From contig DAOVGE010000021.1 of NCBI GenBank assembly GCA_030672605.1, forward strand, positions 1 to 6,331: 6,331 bases of DNA, read 5' to 3'. Of the stretch, positions 1 to 5,882 are shown in pieces (position 1 is the stretch's first letter; each line of letters opens with the position of its first letter). Below the pieces are notes generated by a model. It worked only from the letters and a program-made list of their open reading frames with translations, did not search any database and was not told where the DNA came from. Made by a program: the position numbers and the translations under genes. This stretch comes from Methanosarcinales archaeon (lineage in GTDB: Archaea > Halobacteriota > Methanosarcinia > Methanosarcinales > Methanogasteraceae).

Positions 1-58
1 TTTCCATGCTGTGTCAGAGATTCGTGTCCGTGCATATTTAGGGTTGTGATCAGTGGAA

Positions 59-85
59 CGGCTCAAGCCGCACCGCTTCCGCGGT
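59..85. repeat. Two adjacent small hairpins
   Basis: CGGC-tcaa-GCCG (59-70) is followed after one base by ACCGC-ttcc-GCGGT (72-85), both perfect stems with 4-nt loops. Their role is unknown. They could be a terminator for something left of the window, part of a small RNA, or the remains of a mobile-element end. No T-run follows, so a simple oligo-T terminator is not supported. Confidence 0.4.
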
Positions 86-173
86 CATTGCTGACTGGAT
101 AGAGGATGCGAGGGGGGGGTTGTTATTCAATTCGAAGTACTTACTCAATATTGTGTGAATATCCGCACATAAC

Positions 174-211
174 ACCACGAGATTACACAAGATTAACACA
201 GAAATCTTGTG
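174..211. repeat. Short 'CCACGAGATTACAC'-type intergenic repeat
   Basis: The stretch contains CCACGAGATTACAC then AAGATTAACACAGA, the style of low-complexity intergenic repeat seen scattered through many environmental bacterial and archaeal genomes (from memory). Within it CACAAGATT (186-194) and AATCTTGTG (203-211) form a perfect 9-bp stem with an 8-nt loop. No transposase or target-site duplication is visible. Family membership is by resemblance only. Confidence 0.45.
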
Positions 212-421
212 AAGATGGCTGCGTCGCTGCTTCGCAGACTGTGCAATCTCGCGGTTCCTATCCTATAGTATTGAGCAGGTTCGATTTGAACACGTTTTAG
301 AATTTTTGATGAACGTATCGCCCATTCGCAGGAGGATTCTTGATTTATTCTGGATAGAATTGAGTTTTAAATCGATCCGGAGCGATTGTGAATGGAATAT
401 ATGGGTCTGGACACATACACC

Positions 422-436
422 AAAAAATATTAAAAA
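422..436 (-). terminator. Probable oligo-T terminator of the aldolase-queC operon
   Basis: Reading the minus strand, about 42 nt after the queC stop there is a run of five T, a short AT spacer, then six T. Archaeal transcription commonly ends on oligo-T tracts without a strong hairpin, and none is seen here. The position right behind the last gene of the operon supports the call; there is no other evidence. Confidence 0.45.
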
Positions 437-477
437 TGTGCAGAATAAATGAAAGAGTCACCGATTTTGGCATTGAA

Positions 478-1155
478 TCAACTCGTAGCCCCCTGCTGCG
501 CCGGATCCTCCGCCCCAACCTCTGCAAACGCCCTTGCACGCCGCAGACACGACTCGCACACCCCGCTCGGAAGATCGCCTGATCTGTTGGACGACCCCGA
601 GAGTGCAAGCGGCGCATCGAGAGCCACTCCGAGACGAACAATCCCGGTCTTGTCGAGATCGATTAACGGTGCATCAATCGTCGGGTGGTTGAGCGTTCCG
701 TACTCAAGTACCCGGTAGAACCGCTCGACGAACTCGTAGGAGTTATCAGGAAACGTTGCCGCCTCCTCCAGATCAAAACCAACCGTGATGTGGTTGTATC
801 CCATATTCTCTGCATATCCTGCCGCAATCGAGAGAAAGACGAGATTTCTTGCCGGAACCCAGACATGCTTTGCAGAGTCTGTTGCAGCATCACTATCCAG
901 TTCATGCTCCGCAAGCTCTGGCAGTGCTGAGGAATCGGTGAGCGCACCCCCAAAACCCCTGATCCATGGAAGTTCGATTGTCTCGTGCGCCACATCGAAA
1001 TTGCGGCATATCCGCGCTGCACATCGGATCTCGTTTGCCGCTGCCCGCTGCCCGTAATCAAAGGTGAGCGCGAAGACTTCCGAGCAGCGGTCGTATGCGT
1101 GCTTGAAGGCAACAGTTGAGTCCAGTCCTGCCGAGAGGAGAATTACTGAGTTCAT
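478..1155 (-). CDS. queC: 7-cyano-7-deazaguanine (preQ0) synthase QueC, with altered zinc site
   Basis: QueC is a cytosolic ATP-dependent enzyme that turns 7-carboxy-7-deazaguanine and ammonia into preQ0, the base that archaea insert at tRNA position 15 on the way to archaeosine. The 225-aa protein has the PP-loop SAGLDST (8-14), FDYGQR (32-37), VPARNLVFLS (100-109), a FPDNS/EF stretch (135-142) and DAPLIDLDKTGI (161-172), all in family order. The C-terminal zinc motif is incomplete: C200 and C203 remain, but the two expected upstream cysteines are Ser188 (or 189) and Ser197. I start at the ATG at 1155, because the PP-loop then lies at the usual distance from the N terminus. The ATG at 1185 would add 10 residues inside the aldolase gene. 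It begins 4 nt after the aldolase stop, with GTGA overlapping that stop, so translation is probably coupled. Confidence 0.9.
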   Translation of the reverse strand: MNSVILLSAGLDSTVAFKHAYDRCSEVFALTFDYGQRAAANEIRCAARICRNFDVAHETIELPWIRGFGGALTDSSALPELAEHELDSDAATDSAKHVWVPARNLVFLSIAAGYAENMGYNHITVGFDLEEAATFPDNSYEFVERFYRVLEYGTLNHPTIDAPLIDLDKTGIVRLGVALDAPLALSGSSNRSGDLPSGVCESCLRRARAFAEVGAEDPAQQGATS

Positions 1156-1159
1156 AGCT

Positions 1160-2290
1160 TCACGAACGCATGAATTCCCGCACAATCTCGGCAGATCCCT
1201 CTGATTTGAACGCTCTCATGAATGAAGACGCCTCTTCGCAAGCCCGATCCTCGATTACCGATACAGTCCCCTCGTCCAGCGAATAAATCTCAGAAAAGAA
1301 CTCTTTTACCGCAAACTTGCTGCTCTTGCCGAAGACCTCGACATCCCGCTTCCCTTCTGCCGCATATTTCGTAACGGTCCAGTCCCATATCTTCTGGTAC
1401 AGATCAGGCTCTTCCACCTTAAGAACGTCCCATACCAGATTCATCCAGAAGGTGCCGACGTTCCCCTTGATGATGTCGCCGTGTGGGAACTGCTCTGAGA
1501 TCATGTGCCGCGGCGTTCCTGTGATCCCGTGCTGTGCGATCCGCACATCCAGATTGTTCTCCCGGAGCGCGTTTGCAACCTCTTTTGTTCGCGGGATATC
1601 AATTGTGACCTGCTCGATCGGGTTTCCGTGCTCGTCGAATATGTTTCCGTGCGTGCTACCGTTTGCGATTGCGAGAACCTGCGGGTACACGCCGGAATCG
1701 TTGAGCGATCTGATGAATGCCACTGCCTCATCAGGCGTTGTCAGAACCATGCCGGAAGTGTCTGTTCTCCCGATCTCGCCGACCTCTGCCTCGAGGCCGA
1801 ACTCGGAGTTGCCCACCTCGGAACGTATGAACCGCGCGAGTTCGATTGTCGCCTCGATGTTTGGCGCAAGCTCCTCTGCTGCGGTCTTGCCAGCGAAATT
1901 GAAGAGGTGCGAGGCGTCGATTGCAAAGCTTGTGAAGCCTGCATCAATCTGCGCTGCGATCAGCTCTTTGACCGAGTTAAGCTCTTCTGTCGTCCCCTTC
2001 TTCACTCCGATGTGATCCGCATGCAGCGCCCAGACGTCCACGCCGACCTCGCGGGCAGCAGCATAGGTGCGCATCGAGAGATCTGCCGGCGTGAGCCCGG
2101 TATATCCACCCTCCAGATTGGACTCCGATTTCGCCAGTTCGATCATGACTGCGGAATCAAGGTCCTTTGCCGCCCGAAAGATGCCTTTTGTGATGCCAGG
2201 GACGATTCTGGTGTTGCACGCCATAACGATACAATTCTTGTCCTTTAATGCGTTGAATATGACTGACCCGGGTAAGGGATTGCACTCCAT
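1160..2290 (-). CDS. Class II (zinc) fructose-bisphosphate aldolase-like protein
   Basis: This 376-aa protein belongs to the class II ketose-bisphosphate aldolase family, whose characterised members reversibly split fructose- or tagatose-1,6-bisphosphate into DHAP and glyceraldehyde-3-phosphate using zinc. Visible active-site elements are HADH (90-93, the family's HxDH with catalytic Asp92 and Zn ligand His93), the acidic EAEVGEIG (167-174), NGSTHG with His214, QHGITGTP with His254, and IIKGNVGT (273-280), matching the N-V-x-T phosphate loop of GatY/KbaY. So the zinc site and phosphate pocket look intact. It is somewhat longer than typical bacterial members, with extra helical sequence after about residue 300. 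The start is supported by GGTGA 8 nt upstream. It is the first gene of an operon with queC. Substrate (fructose-, tagatose- or another ketose-bisphosphate) cannot be told from sequence; a role in gluconeogenesis is inference. Confidence 0.82.
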   Translation of the reverse strand: MECNPLPGSVIFNALKDKNCIVMACNTRIVPGITKGIFRAAKDLDSAVMIELAKSESNLEGGYTGLTPADLSMRTYAAAREVGVDVWALHADHIGVKKGTTEELNSVKELIAAQIDAGFTSFAIDASHLFNFAGKTAAEELAPNIEATIELARFIRSEVGNSEFGLEAEVGEIGRTDTSGMVLTTPDEAVAFIRSLNDSGVYPQVLAIANGSTHGNIFDEHGNPIEQVTIDIPRTKEVANALRENNLDVRIAQHGITGTPRHMISEQFPHGDIIKGNVGTFWMNLVWDVLKVEEPDLYQKIWDWTVTKYAAEGKRDVEVFGKSSKFAVKEFFSEIYSLDEGTVSVIEDRACEEASSFMRAFKSEGSAEIVREFMRS

Positions 2291-2296
2291 AATGAT

Positions 2297-2303
2297 TCAC
2301 CGC
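2297..2303 (-). promoter_or_regulatory. Shine-Dalgarno site of the aldolase gene
   Basis: On the minus strand GCGGTGA ends six bases before the ATG at 2290. GGTGA is the classic archaeal 16S-complementary core, and it decides this start over any internal methionine. Confidence 0.7.
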
Positions 2304-2323
2304 CCTCTCTTCTGGTTTCATCT

Positions 2324-2338
2324 GAAATAACACTTTTC
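2324..2338 (-). promoter_or_regulatory. Possible TATA/BRE of the aldolase-queC operon
   Basis: The minus strand reads GAAAAG followed by TGTTATTTC, a purine-rich BRE-like block then an AT-rich element centred about 38 nt upstream of the aldolase ATG. It would give a leader of roughly 10-15 nt containing the GGTGA site. The match to the archaeal TATA consensus is only fair. The AT-rich block at 2521-2561 is an alternative, more distant promoter. Confidence 0.3.
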
Positions 2339-2433
2339 ATGTGTATGTGTTGTTGGGTTGCTCCGGTGTTCGCTTCTGCGGTTTGGAAGAGACGGATTAC
2401 AAAAAATAATGGAAAAATGATATCCGCATAGGG

Positions 2434-2519
2434 CACAGAGGGTCACAGAGAGATGTAACAGGTTTTAAGATGAAATTTGTGGGCAATGTGCGATCGGGAA
2501 AACTCTGTGCTCTCTGTGG
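2434..2519. repeat. Inverted repeat of CACAGAG units
   Basis: The left arm (2434-2450) is two CACAGAG units separated by a few bases. The right arm (2504-2519) is the reverse complement of two more. The arms match over about 16-17 bp with one mismatch and one gap, around a spacer of roughly 53 nt. This is the 'gccacagagagcacagag' style of dispersed intergenic repeat that I recall from many prokaryotic genomes. No coding capacity or target duplication is visible, so it may be a degenerate MITE-like element or an RNA stem-loop. Confidence 0.5.
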
Positions 2520-2520
2520 C

Positions 2521-2561
2521 TAATTTTTTATAAGACATAATAATAAATTTTATATAATTTT
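2521..2561. promoter_or_regulatory. AT-rich block with consensus archaeal TATA box
   Basis: Forty-one bases are almost pure A/T and include TTTATATA (2549-2556, plus strand), an exact match to the archaeal TATA consensus. TATA-like strings also read on the minus strand (TTATAAAA near 2527-2534). No gene starts within 400 nt downstream on the plus strand. It may serve an unannotated RNA, act as a distal promoter of the aldolase operon, or simply be the unwinding edge of the neighbouring repeat. Confidence 0.35.
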
Positions 2562-2708
2562 GTCAGCTATGTGCTGGTAACCCGTAAAGTGCCCACTGTT
2601 ATCAGAATGTCCCTGTTTGTGGCATCTGGTTGAGTCTTAACAGAACACATATAGAAAGAACTGAGGCGGAAAAAATGCCTGATTCTGATGGATTCTGTGG
2701 TTTCCAAT

Positions 2709-2785
2709 CTTTGCGCCCTTGCGTCATCGCGTCTTTGCGTTCATCTGATCTAACGCAAGGTCGCAAAGGCGAGAGAGACGCAAAG
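2709..2785. repeat. Near-palindrome of CTTTGCG / CGCAAAG units
   Basis: The left arm (2709-2741) begins CTTTGCG and ends TTTGCGTT. The right arm (2752-2785) begins AACGCAAGG and ends ACGCAAAG. The outer 7 bp and the inner blocks pair, with mismatches in the middle, around a 10-nt loop. This is the widespread 'cttgcgtctttgcg' type of intergenic repeat (recognised by resemblance). Function is unknown; if transcribed it would fold into a long imperfect hairpin. Confidence 0.5.
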
Positions 2786-2943
2786 TTGGGAGAGATGTGC
2801 CCGCGTTTTTTTGCATACGTGAGGGAGCTACCGTTAGCGACCATAGAAAACGTCAGAACCAGAAAAATGCGATCCATCAACTGAACAAATAATTGGCGCG
2901 GCAGAGACAAATGAGAAGTGCCTCGATTACGCATTCGAACACC

Positions 2944-2951
2944 TTTTAATG
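2944..2951 (+). promoter_or_regulatory. Likely TATA box of the GT2/flippase-like operon
   Basis: TTTTAATG is preceded by ACACC and centred 48 nt upstream of the GT2 start. A start site about 25 nt downstream would leave a leader of about 23 nt that includes AGGA (2981-2984), a weak Shine-Dalgarno match. A GC-rich palindrome CCCGCGGG (2958-2965) lies between the TATA box and the predicted start site. Confidence 0.4.
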
Positions 2952-2995
2952 TATGCCCCCGCGGGTAATAGCCAGATATCAGGAACACCGATCCA

Positions 2996-3694
2996 ATGAC
3001 TGAAGTTTCACTCGTACTCCCTGCGTACAACGAGGCTGAGAGGCTGGAAGAGGCTGTAAGGCAGACAGCAGGCGCCCTGGAGCAGATAACGCAGTCCTTT
3101 GAGATCATCATCGCAGAAGACGGCTCAACCGATGGCACAGGCAGAATCGCTGAGCAGTTGGAAGCTAGACATCCGTATGTCAGACATCTGCACAGCGACG
3201 AGCGCCAGGGTCGTGGAAAGGCTCTGAACCGTGCGTTCGGAGCAGCGCATGGCACAATTCTTGTTTACATCGATGTGGATCTCGCGACTGATATGCGGCA
3301 TCTTGCCGGGCTGATCGGTCGCATACGGGACGGTTATGACCTTGCGACAGGATCGCGCATGTTACCTGCGAGTGATGCCGTGCGCTCGGCAAAACGCGGA
3401 TTTGCGAGCAGGGGATTTAATTTTCTCGTGCGAATGCTGCTGAAATCGAAATTGTACGATCACCAGTGCGGGTTTAAGGCGTTCAGACGGGAAGCGCTCT
3501 TTGATCTGCTGGATCTGGTCGAAGACGAGCACTGGTTCTGGGATACCGAGATTCTGGTCCGGGCACAGCGACTGGGGTATTCGGTTGCGGAGTTTCCAGT
3601 CAGGTGGCGACCCGGGAGCGCAACCAAGGTCGATCTGAAGAGAGATGTTATCGGCATGGGTCTGGCGATTCTTCGATTGCGGCGGGAGCTTTGA
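2996..3694 (+). CDS. GT2 glycosyltransferase, dolichol-phosphate sugar synthase-like (AglD N-terminal type)
   Basis: A 232-aa GT-A fold family 2 glycosyltransferase of the DPM1/DPG-synthase-like group, whose members move a hexose from a nucleotide-sugar to dolichol phosphate on the cytoplasmic face. Visible motifs are LPAYNE (8-13), EDGSTDGT (41-48, nucleotide binding), GRGKALNRAF (72-81), the metal-binding DVD (93-95), TGSRM (118-122), QCGFKAF (157-163) and FWDTEIL (181-187), which matches the family's 'FDxEI' catalytic region. There is no transmembrane tail, so it is a soluble or peripheral catalytic domain alone. The next gene starts 4 nt after its stop and encodes the kind of membrane domain that is fused to such a GT in Haloferax AglD. 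Sugar donor and acceptor cannot be read from the sequence; glucose or mannose to dolichol phosphate is inference. Confidence 0.87.
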   Translation: MTEVSLVLPAYNEAERLEEAVRQTAGALEQITQSFEIIIAEDGSTDGTGRIAEQLEARHPYVRHLHSDERQGRGKALNRAFGAAHGTILVYIDVDLATDMRHLAGLIGRIRDGYDLATGSRMLPASDAVRSAKRGFASRGFNFLVRMLLKSKLYDHQCGFKAFRREALFDLLDLVEDEHWFWDTEILVRAQRLGYSVAEFPVRWRPGSATKVDLKRDVIGMGLAILRLRREL

Positions 3695-3698
3695 TTAA

Positions 3699-4655
3699 AT
3701 GCGTATAACAAGACGTAAGATCATTGTAGCCTCGATTTTTGCGATTCTGATACTGTGTTTACTTGTATTCCTGGTCGGGGCGGGTGACATTGCGAACGCG
3801 ATTCGTACAGCGTCGCCCGAACTCATAGCGCTCTCCGTACTGGTCTACCTGATCTCATGGCCCCTGCGCGGCATCCGGTATCAGCAGATTCTTGCGCAGA
3901 TGGGCTACAGAGAGGATCTGAACTCTCTGATCAGGTGTATCTTCGTGAGCCAGTCCACAAACGTCTTTCTGCCGGCACGCATAGGCGATGTGACCCGTGC
4001 ATATCTCCTGACAAAGATAAAAAATATCCCGCTCGCAACAGGTCTCTCCTCACTCGCTGTTGAACGGATCTTCGATATTCTTGCGATCACAACGATCGGC
4101 GGCTTTGCTGTGTGGGGGCTGCGAGGGGCGCTGCTCGATCGATGGATTACAGATGTCATTGCAATTGCGGGAGTCGCCATAGCAGCCGTATTCGGGTTGC
4201 TCTTTCTCTTTATCAAGCTCAGAACGGAGATCGGTGGTGTTGTTACGCGCTTTATAAGAGAGATTGCGATAGTATCCACGAAACCACGCGCCTTTGTGAT
4301 CGTCTTTGCAAGCTCGATTCTGGTCTGGTTCTTCGACATTCTGACATGTTTTGTGATATTGAGCGCATTTGCAGGAGTCGCGTCGTTTTCTCTGATCATG
4401 CTCGCATTTCTTGCAATCGCTGTTGGAAATCTCACAAAGATCTTTCCGGTCACTCCGGGTGCGATAGGGCCGTATGAGGGTGCACTGGTCCTGATATTCA
4501 GTCTCGGCGGCATCGATCCGGTAATTGGAACCGCTGTTGCCCTGCTCGATCATTTCGTGAAGAATTCGGTGACACTGGTATTTGGGAGCGTGTATCTCTC
4601 GCACTTTGGTCTGCGATGGTCACGGCTGGTGGAACATGCCGGGCAGACCGAGTAG
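3699..4655 (+). CDS. Flippase-like integral membrane protein (lysylphosphatidylglycerol synthase TM family, formerly UPF0104)
   Basis: A 318-aa polytopic membrane protein with about seven to nine hydrophobic segments (for example 9-27, 41-54, 122-138, 152-172, 198-226, 229-247, 262-286). It carries the signature motifs of the family: SWPLRGIR (53-60), STNVFLPARIGDVTRAYLL (86-104), ERIFDIL (122-128) and PVTPGAIGPYEG (250-261). This domain forms the C-terminal half of archaeal AglD and the membrane part of bacterial MprF. In archaea it is usually beside, or fused to, dolichol-phosphate glycosyltransferases, and lipid handling or flipping has been proposed. It starts 4 nt after the GT2 stop with GGAG upstream, so the two are surely one operon. 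The exact biochemical role is unproven for the family. Confidence 0.87.
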   Translation: MRITRRKIIVASIFAILILCLLVFLVGAGDIANAIRTASPELIALSVLVYLISWPLRGIRYQQILAQMGYREDLNSLIRCIFVSQSTNVFLPARIGDVTRAYLLTKIKNIPLATGLSSLAVERIFDILAITTIGGFAVWGLRGALLDRWITDVIAIAGVAIAAVFGLLFLFIKLRTEIGGVVTRFIREIAIVSTKPRAFVIVFASSILVWFFDILTCFVILSAFAGVASFSLIMLAFLAIAVGNLTKIFPVTPGAIGPYEGALVLIFSLGGIDPVIGTAVALLDHFVKNSVTLVFGSVYLSHFGLRWSRLVEHAGQTE

Positions 4656-4688
4656 ACTGAGCGGACAGAACAGAAGTAGCATCCATGG

Positions 4689-4709
4689 ACAATGTAAATA
4701 TAACATTGT
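4689..4709 (+). promoter_or_regulatory. purP promoter: TATA box inside a perfect inverted repeat
   Basis: ACAATGT (4689-4695) and its exact reverse complement ACATTGT (4703-4709) flank the 7-nt AAATATA. The TATA element TAAATATA (4695-4702) therefore sits at the centre of the palindrome, about 26 nt before the purP ATG. That spacing places the transcription start at or next to the ATG. No Shine-Dalgarno sequence lies between, which fits a leaderless mRNA. A dimeric regulator binding the arms would block TBP. The operator role is inference. Confidence 0.55.
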
Positions 4710-4724
4710 GCCGCAATTCCCATC

Positions 4725-5882
4725 ATGATCGACAGAAACGAGATCACGTCCATACTGAACGACTACGACACAGAGAAGATTGCGATCGGGCTCGTTGCCT
4801 CGCATTCCGCACTCGATACGTGCGATGGTGCGGTCGATGAGGGTTTCAGGACGTTTCTGGTCTGCCAGGCTGGACGCGAGAAGACGTATACCAGGTATTT
4901 CAAAGCGGAGCGAGATTCCAGCGGGAACCTGCTGCGTGGGATTGTGGATGACAATGCGGTTTATCAGCGGTTTGACGAGGTTTTGCAGCCTGAAAATCAG
5001 AAACAGCTGCGCGATGATAACATCCTCTTCGTTCCGAACCGATCGTTCACATCCTACTGCGAGATCGACGCAATCGAGGACGATTTTGCGGTTCCGATGC
5101 TTGGCAGCCGCAATCTGCTCAGAAGCGAAGAGCGGGGCGGCGAAGAAGATTATTACTGGATTTTAGAGAAGGCTGGACTGCCATATCCTGAGAGAATCGA
5201 CGATCCTGAGGATATTGATTGTCTGGTCATGGTAAAACTTCCGCACGCTGTAAAGAAACTCGAACGCGGCTTTTTCACGGCGTCTGATTACATAGAGTAC
5301 CAGGAGAAGTCTGAGTCGCTGATCAGGCAGGGCGTGATCACAGAAGATGCGCTCTCTGCAGCACGTATCGAGCGATATGTGATCGGTCCGGTATTCAATC
5401 TCGATTTCTTCTATTCACCGATCGAGGACACAATGAGTCCGATCGAACTGCTCGGAATTGACTGGCGGTTTGAGACAAGCCTTGATGGGCATGTGCGCCT
5501 GCCAGCGCCGCAGCAGATGACGCTCATTGAGGGGCAGCAGATACCGGAGTACACGGTCTGCGGGCACAATTCAGCAACGCTCCGGGAGTCTCTGCTCGAG
5601 GGGGCATTTGAACGTGCCGAGAAGTACGTGAAAGCAACGCAGAAGCATTATTCGCCGGGGATCATCGGTCCGTTCTGCTTGCAGACATGTGTGGATAAGG
5701 ATCTGAATTTTTATATTTATGACGTTGCTCCCAGGATCGGTGGCGGCACGAATGTTCACATGTCAGTTGGGCATCCGTATGGGAATACGCTCTGGCGGCG
5801 GAATATGAGCACGGGAAGGCGGCTTGCAATGGAGGTACGAAGGGCTGTTGCGATGGGGAGGATTGCGGAGATTGTGACGTGA
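4725..5882 (+). CDS. purP: PurP-family ATP-grasp ligase (FAICAR synthetase, formate-AICAR ligase, or close paralogue)
   Basis: A 385-aa protein aligning end to end with archaeal PurP, which uses ATP and free formate to formylate AICAR to FAICAR in purine synthesis. Family landmarks are SHSALDTCDGA (26-36), PNRSFTSY (104-111), VPMLGSRNLLRSEE (123-136), ERYVIGPVF (216-224), ELLGIDWRFE (241-250), LRESLLEGAFE (286-296), PGIIGPFCLQ (311-320) and RIGGGTNVHMS (337-347). Two sites differ from my recollection of the M. jannaschii enzyme: the glycine-rich stretch after the VK motif is PHAVKKLERGFF (173-184) instead of GARGGRG, and RIGGGTN replaces RIDGGTN. These features may mark a second PurP group. 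The ATG is chosen for its spacing to the TATA box and for the conserved N terminus. It lies 69 nt after the flippase-like gene on the same strand but has its own promoter. Confidence 0.85.
   Translation: MIDRNEITSILNDYDTEKIAIGLVASHSALDTCDGAVDEGFRTFLVCQAGREKTYTRYFKAERDSSGNLLRGIVDDNAVYQRFDEVLQPENQKQLRDDNILFVPNRSFTSYCEIDAIEDDFAVPMLGSRNLLRSEERGGEEDYYWILEKAGLPYPERIDDPEDIDCLVMVKLPHAVKKLERGFFTASDYIEYQEKSESLIRQGVITEDALSAARIERYVIGPVFNLDFFYSPIEDTMSPIELLGIDWRFETSLDGHVRLPAPQQMTLIEGQQIPEYTVCGHNSATLRESLLEGAFERAEKYVKATQKHYSPGIIGPFCLQTCVDKDLNFYIYDVAPRIGGGTNVHMSVGHPYGNTLWRRNMSTGRRLAMEVRRAVAMGRIAEIVT

Larger units (their letters stand above)
1..477. other. Gene-free stretch downstream of queC
   Basis: I see no credible coding sequence on either strand here. 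The open frames are short, cross the repeat at 174-211 and resemble no family I know. What it holds: two back-to-back short hairpins (59-70 and 72-85), a run of eight G (112-119), a short repeat with a 9-bp stem (174-211), and the T-rich end of the queC transcript on the minus strand (422-436). A weak purine-rich AGGAGG at about 331-336 leads only to a few codons before a stop. Confidence 0.6.
2291..2995. other. Gene-free divergent spacer
   Basis: These 705 nt separate the minus-strand aldolase operon from the plus-strand glycosyltransferase operon. I find no believable protein. The plus-strand frame ending at 2884 and the long minus-strand frame from 3255 to 2602 run through repeats or lie antisense to the GT gene. 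Contents are the aldolase promoter region (2297-2338), an inverted repeat of CACAGAG units (2434-2519), an AT-rich block with a consensus TATA box (2521-2561), a near-palindrome of CGCAAAG/CTTTGCG units (2709-2785), a T7 run (2806-2812) and the GT promoter (2944-2951). Confidence 0.6.

Noticed and set aside
9..17. CTGTGTCAG shared with 5978-5986, considered as possible insertion-sequence ends
   Set aside because: A 9-base match is expected by chance many times in a window this size, and the orientation is direct rather than inverted.
106..300. Plus-strand open frame of 64 codons
   Set aside because: It starts in the G8 tract and runs through the CCACGAGATTACAC repeat; no ribosome site and no recognisable motif.
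1156..1185. Upstream ATG for queC that would add ten residues
   Set aside because: The extension lies within the aldolase gene, and the family normally begins only a few residues before the PP-loop, as with the ATG at 1155.
1505..2248. Long plus-strand open frame (247 codons) antisense to the aldolase
   Set aside because: It is entirely opposite a conserved gene with intact active-site motifs; typical mirror frame of a GC-balanced coding region.
2630..2884. Plus-strand open frame of 84 codons in the spacer
   Set aside because: It passes through the near-palindromic repeat, its residues follow from the repeat words, and no promoter or conserved motif supports it.
2602..3255. Long minus-strand open frame (217 codons) opposite the start of the glycosyltransferase
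   Set aside because: More than a third of it is antisense to the clear GT2 gene and the rest crosses the CGCAAAG repeat; it resembles no family and its composition is Ser/Arg/Cys rich, as expected of a shadow frame.
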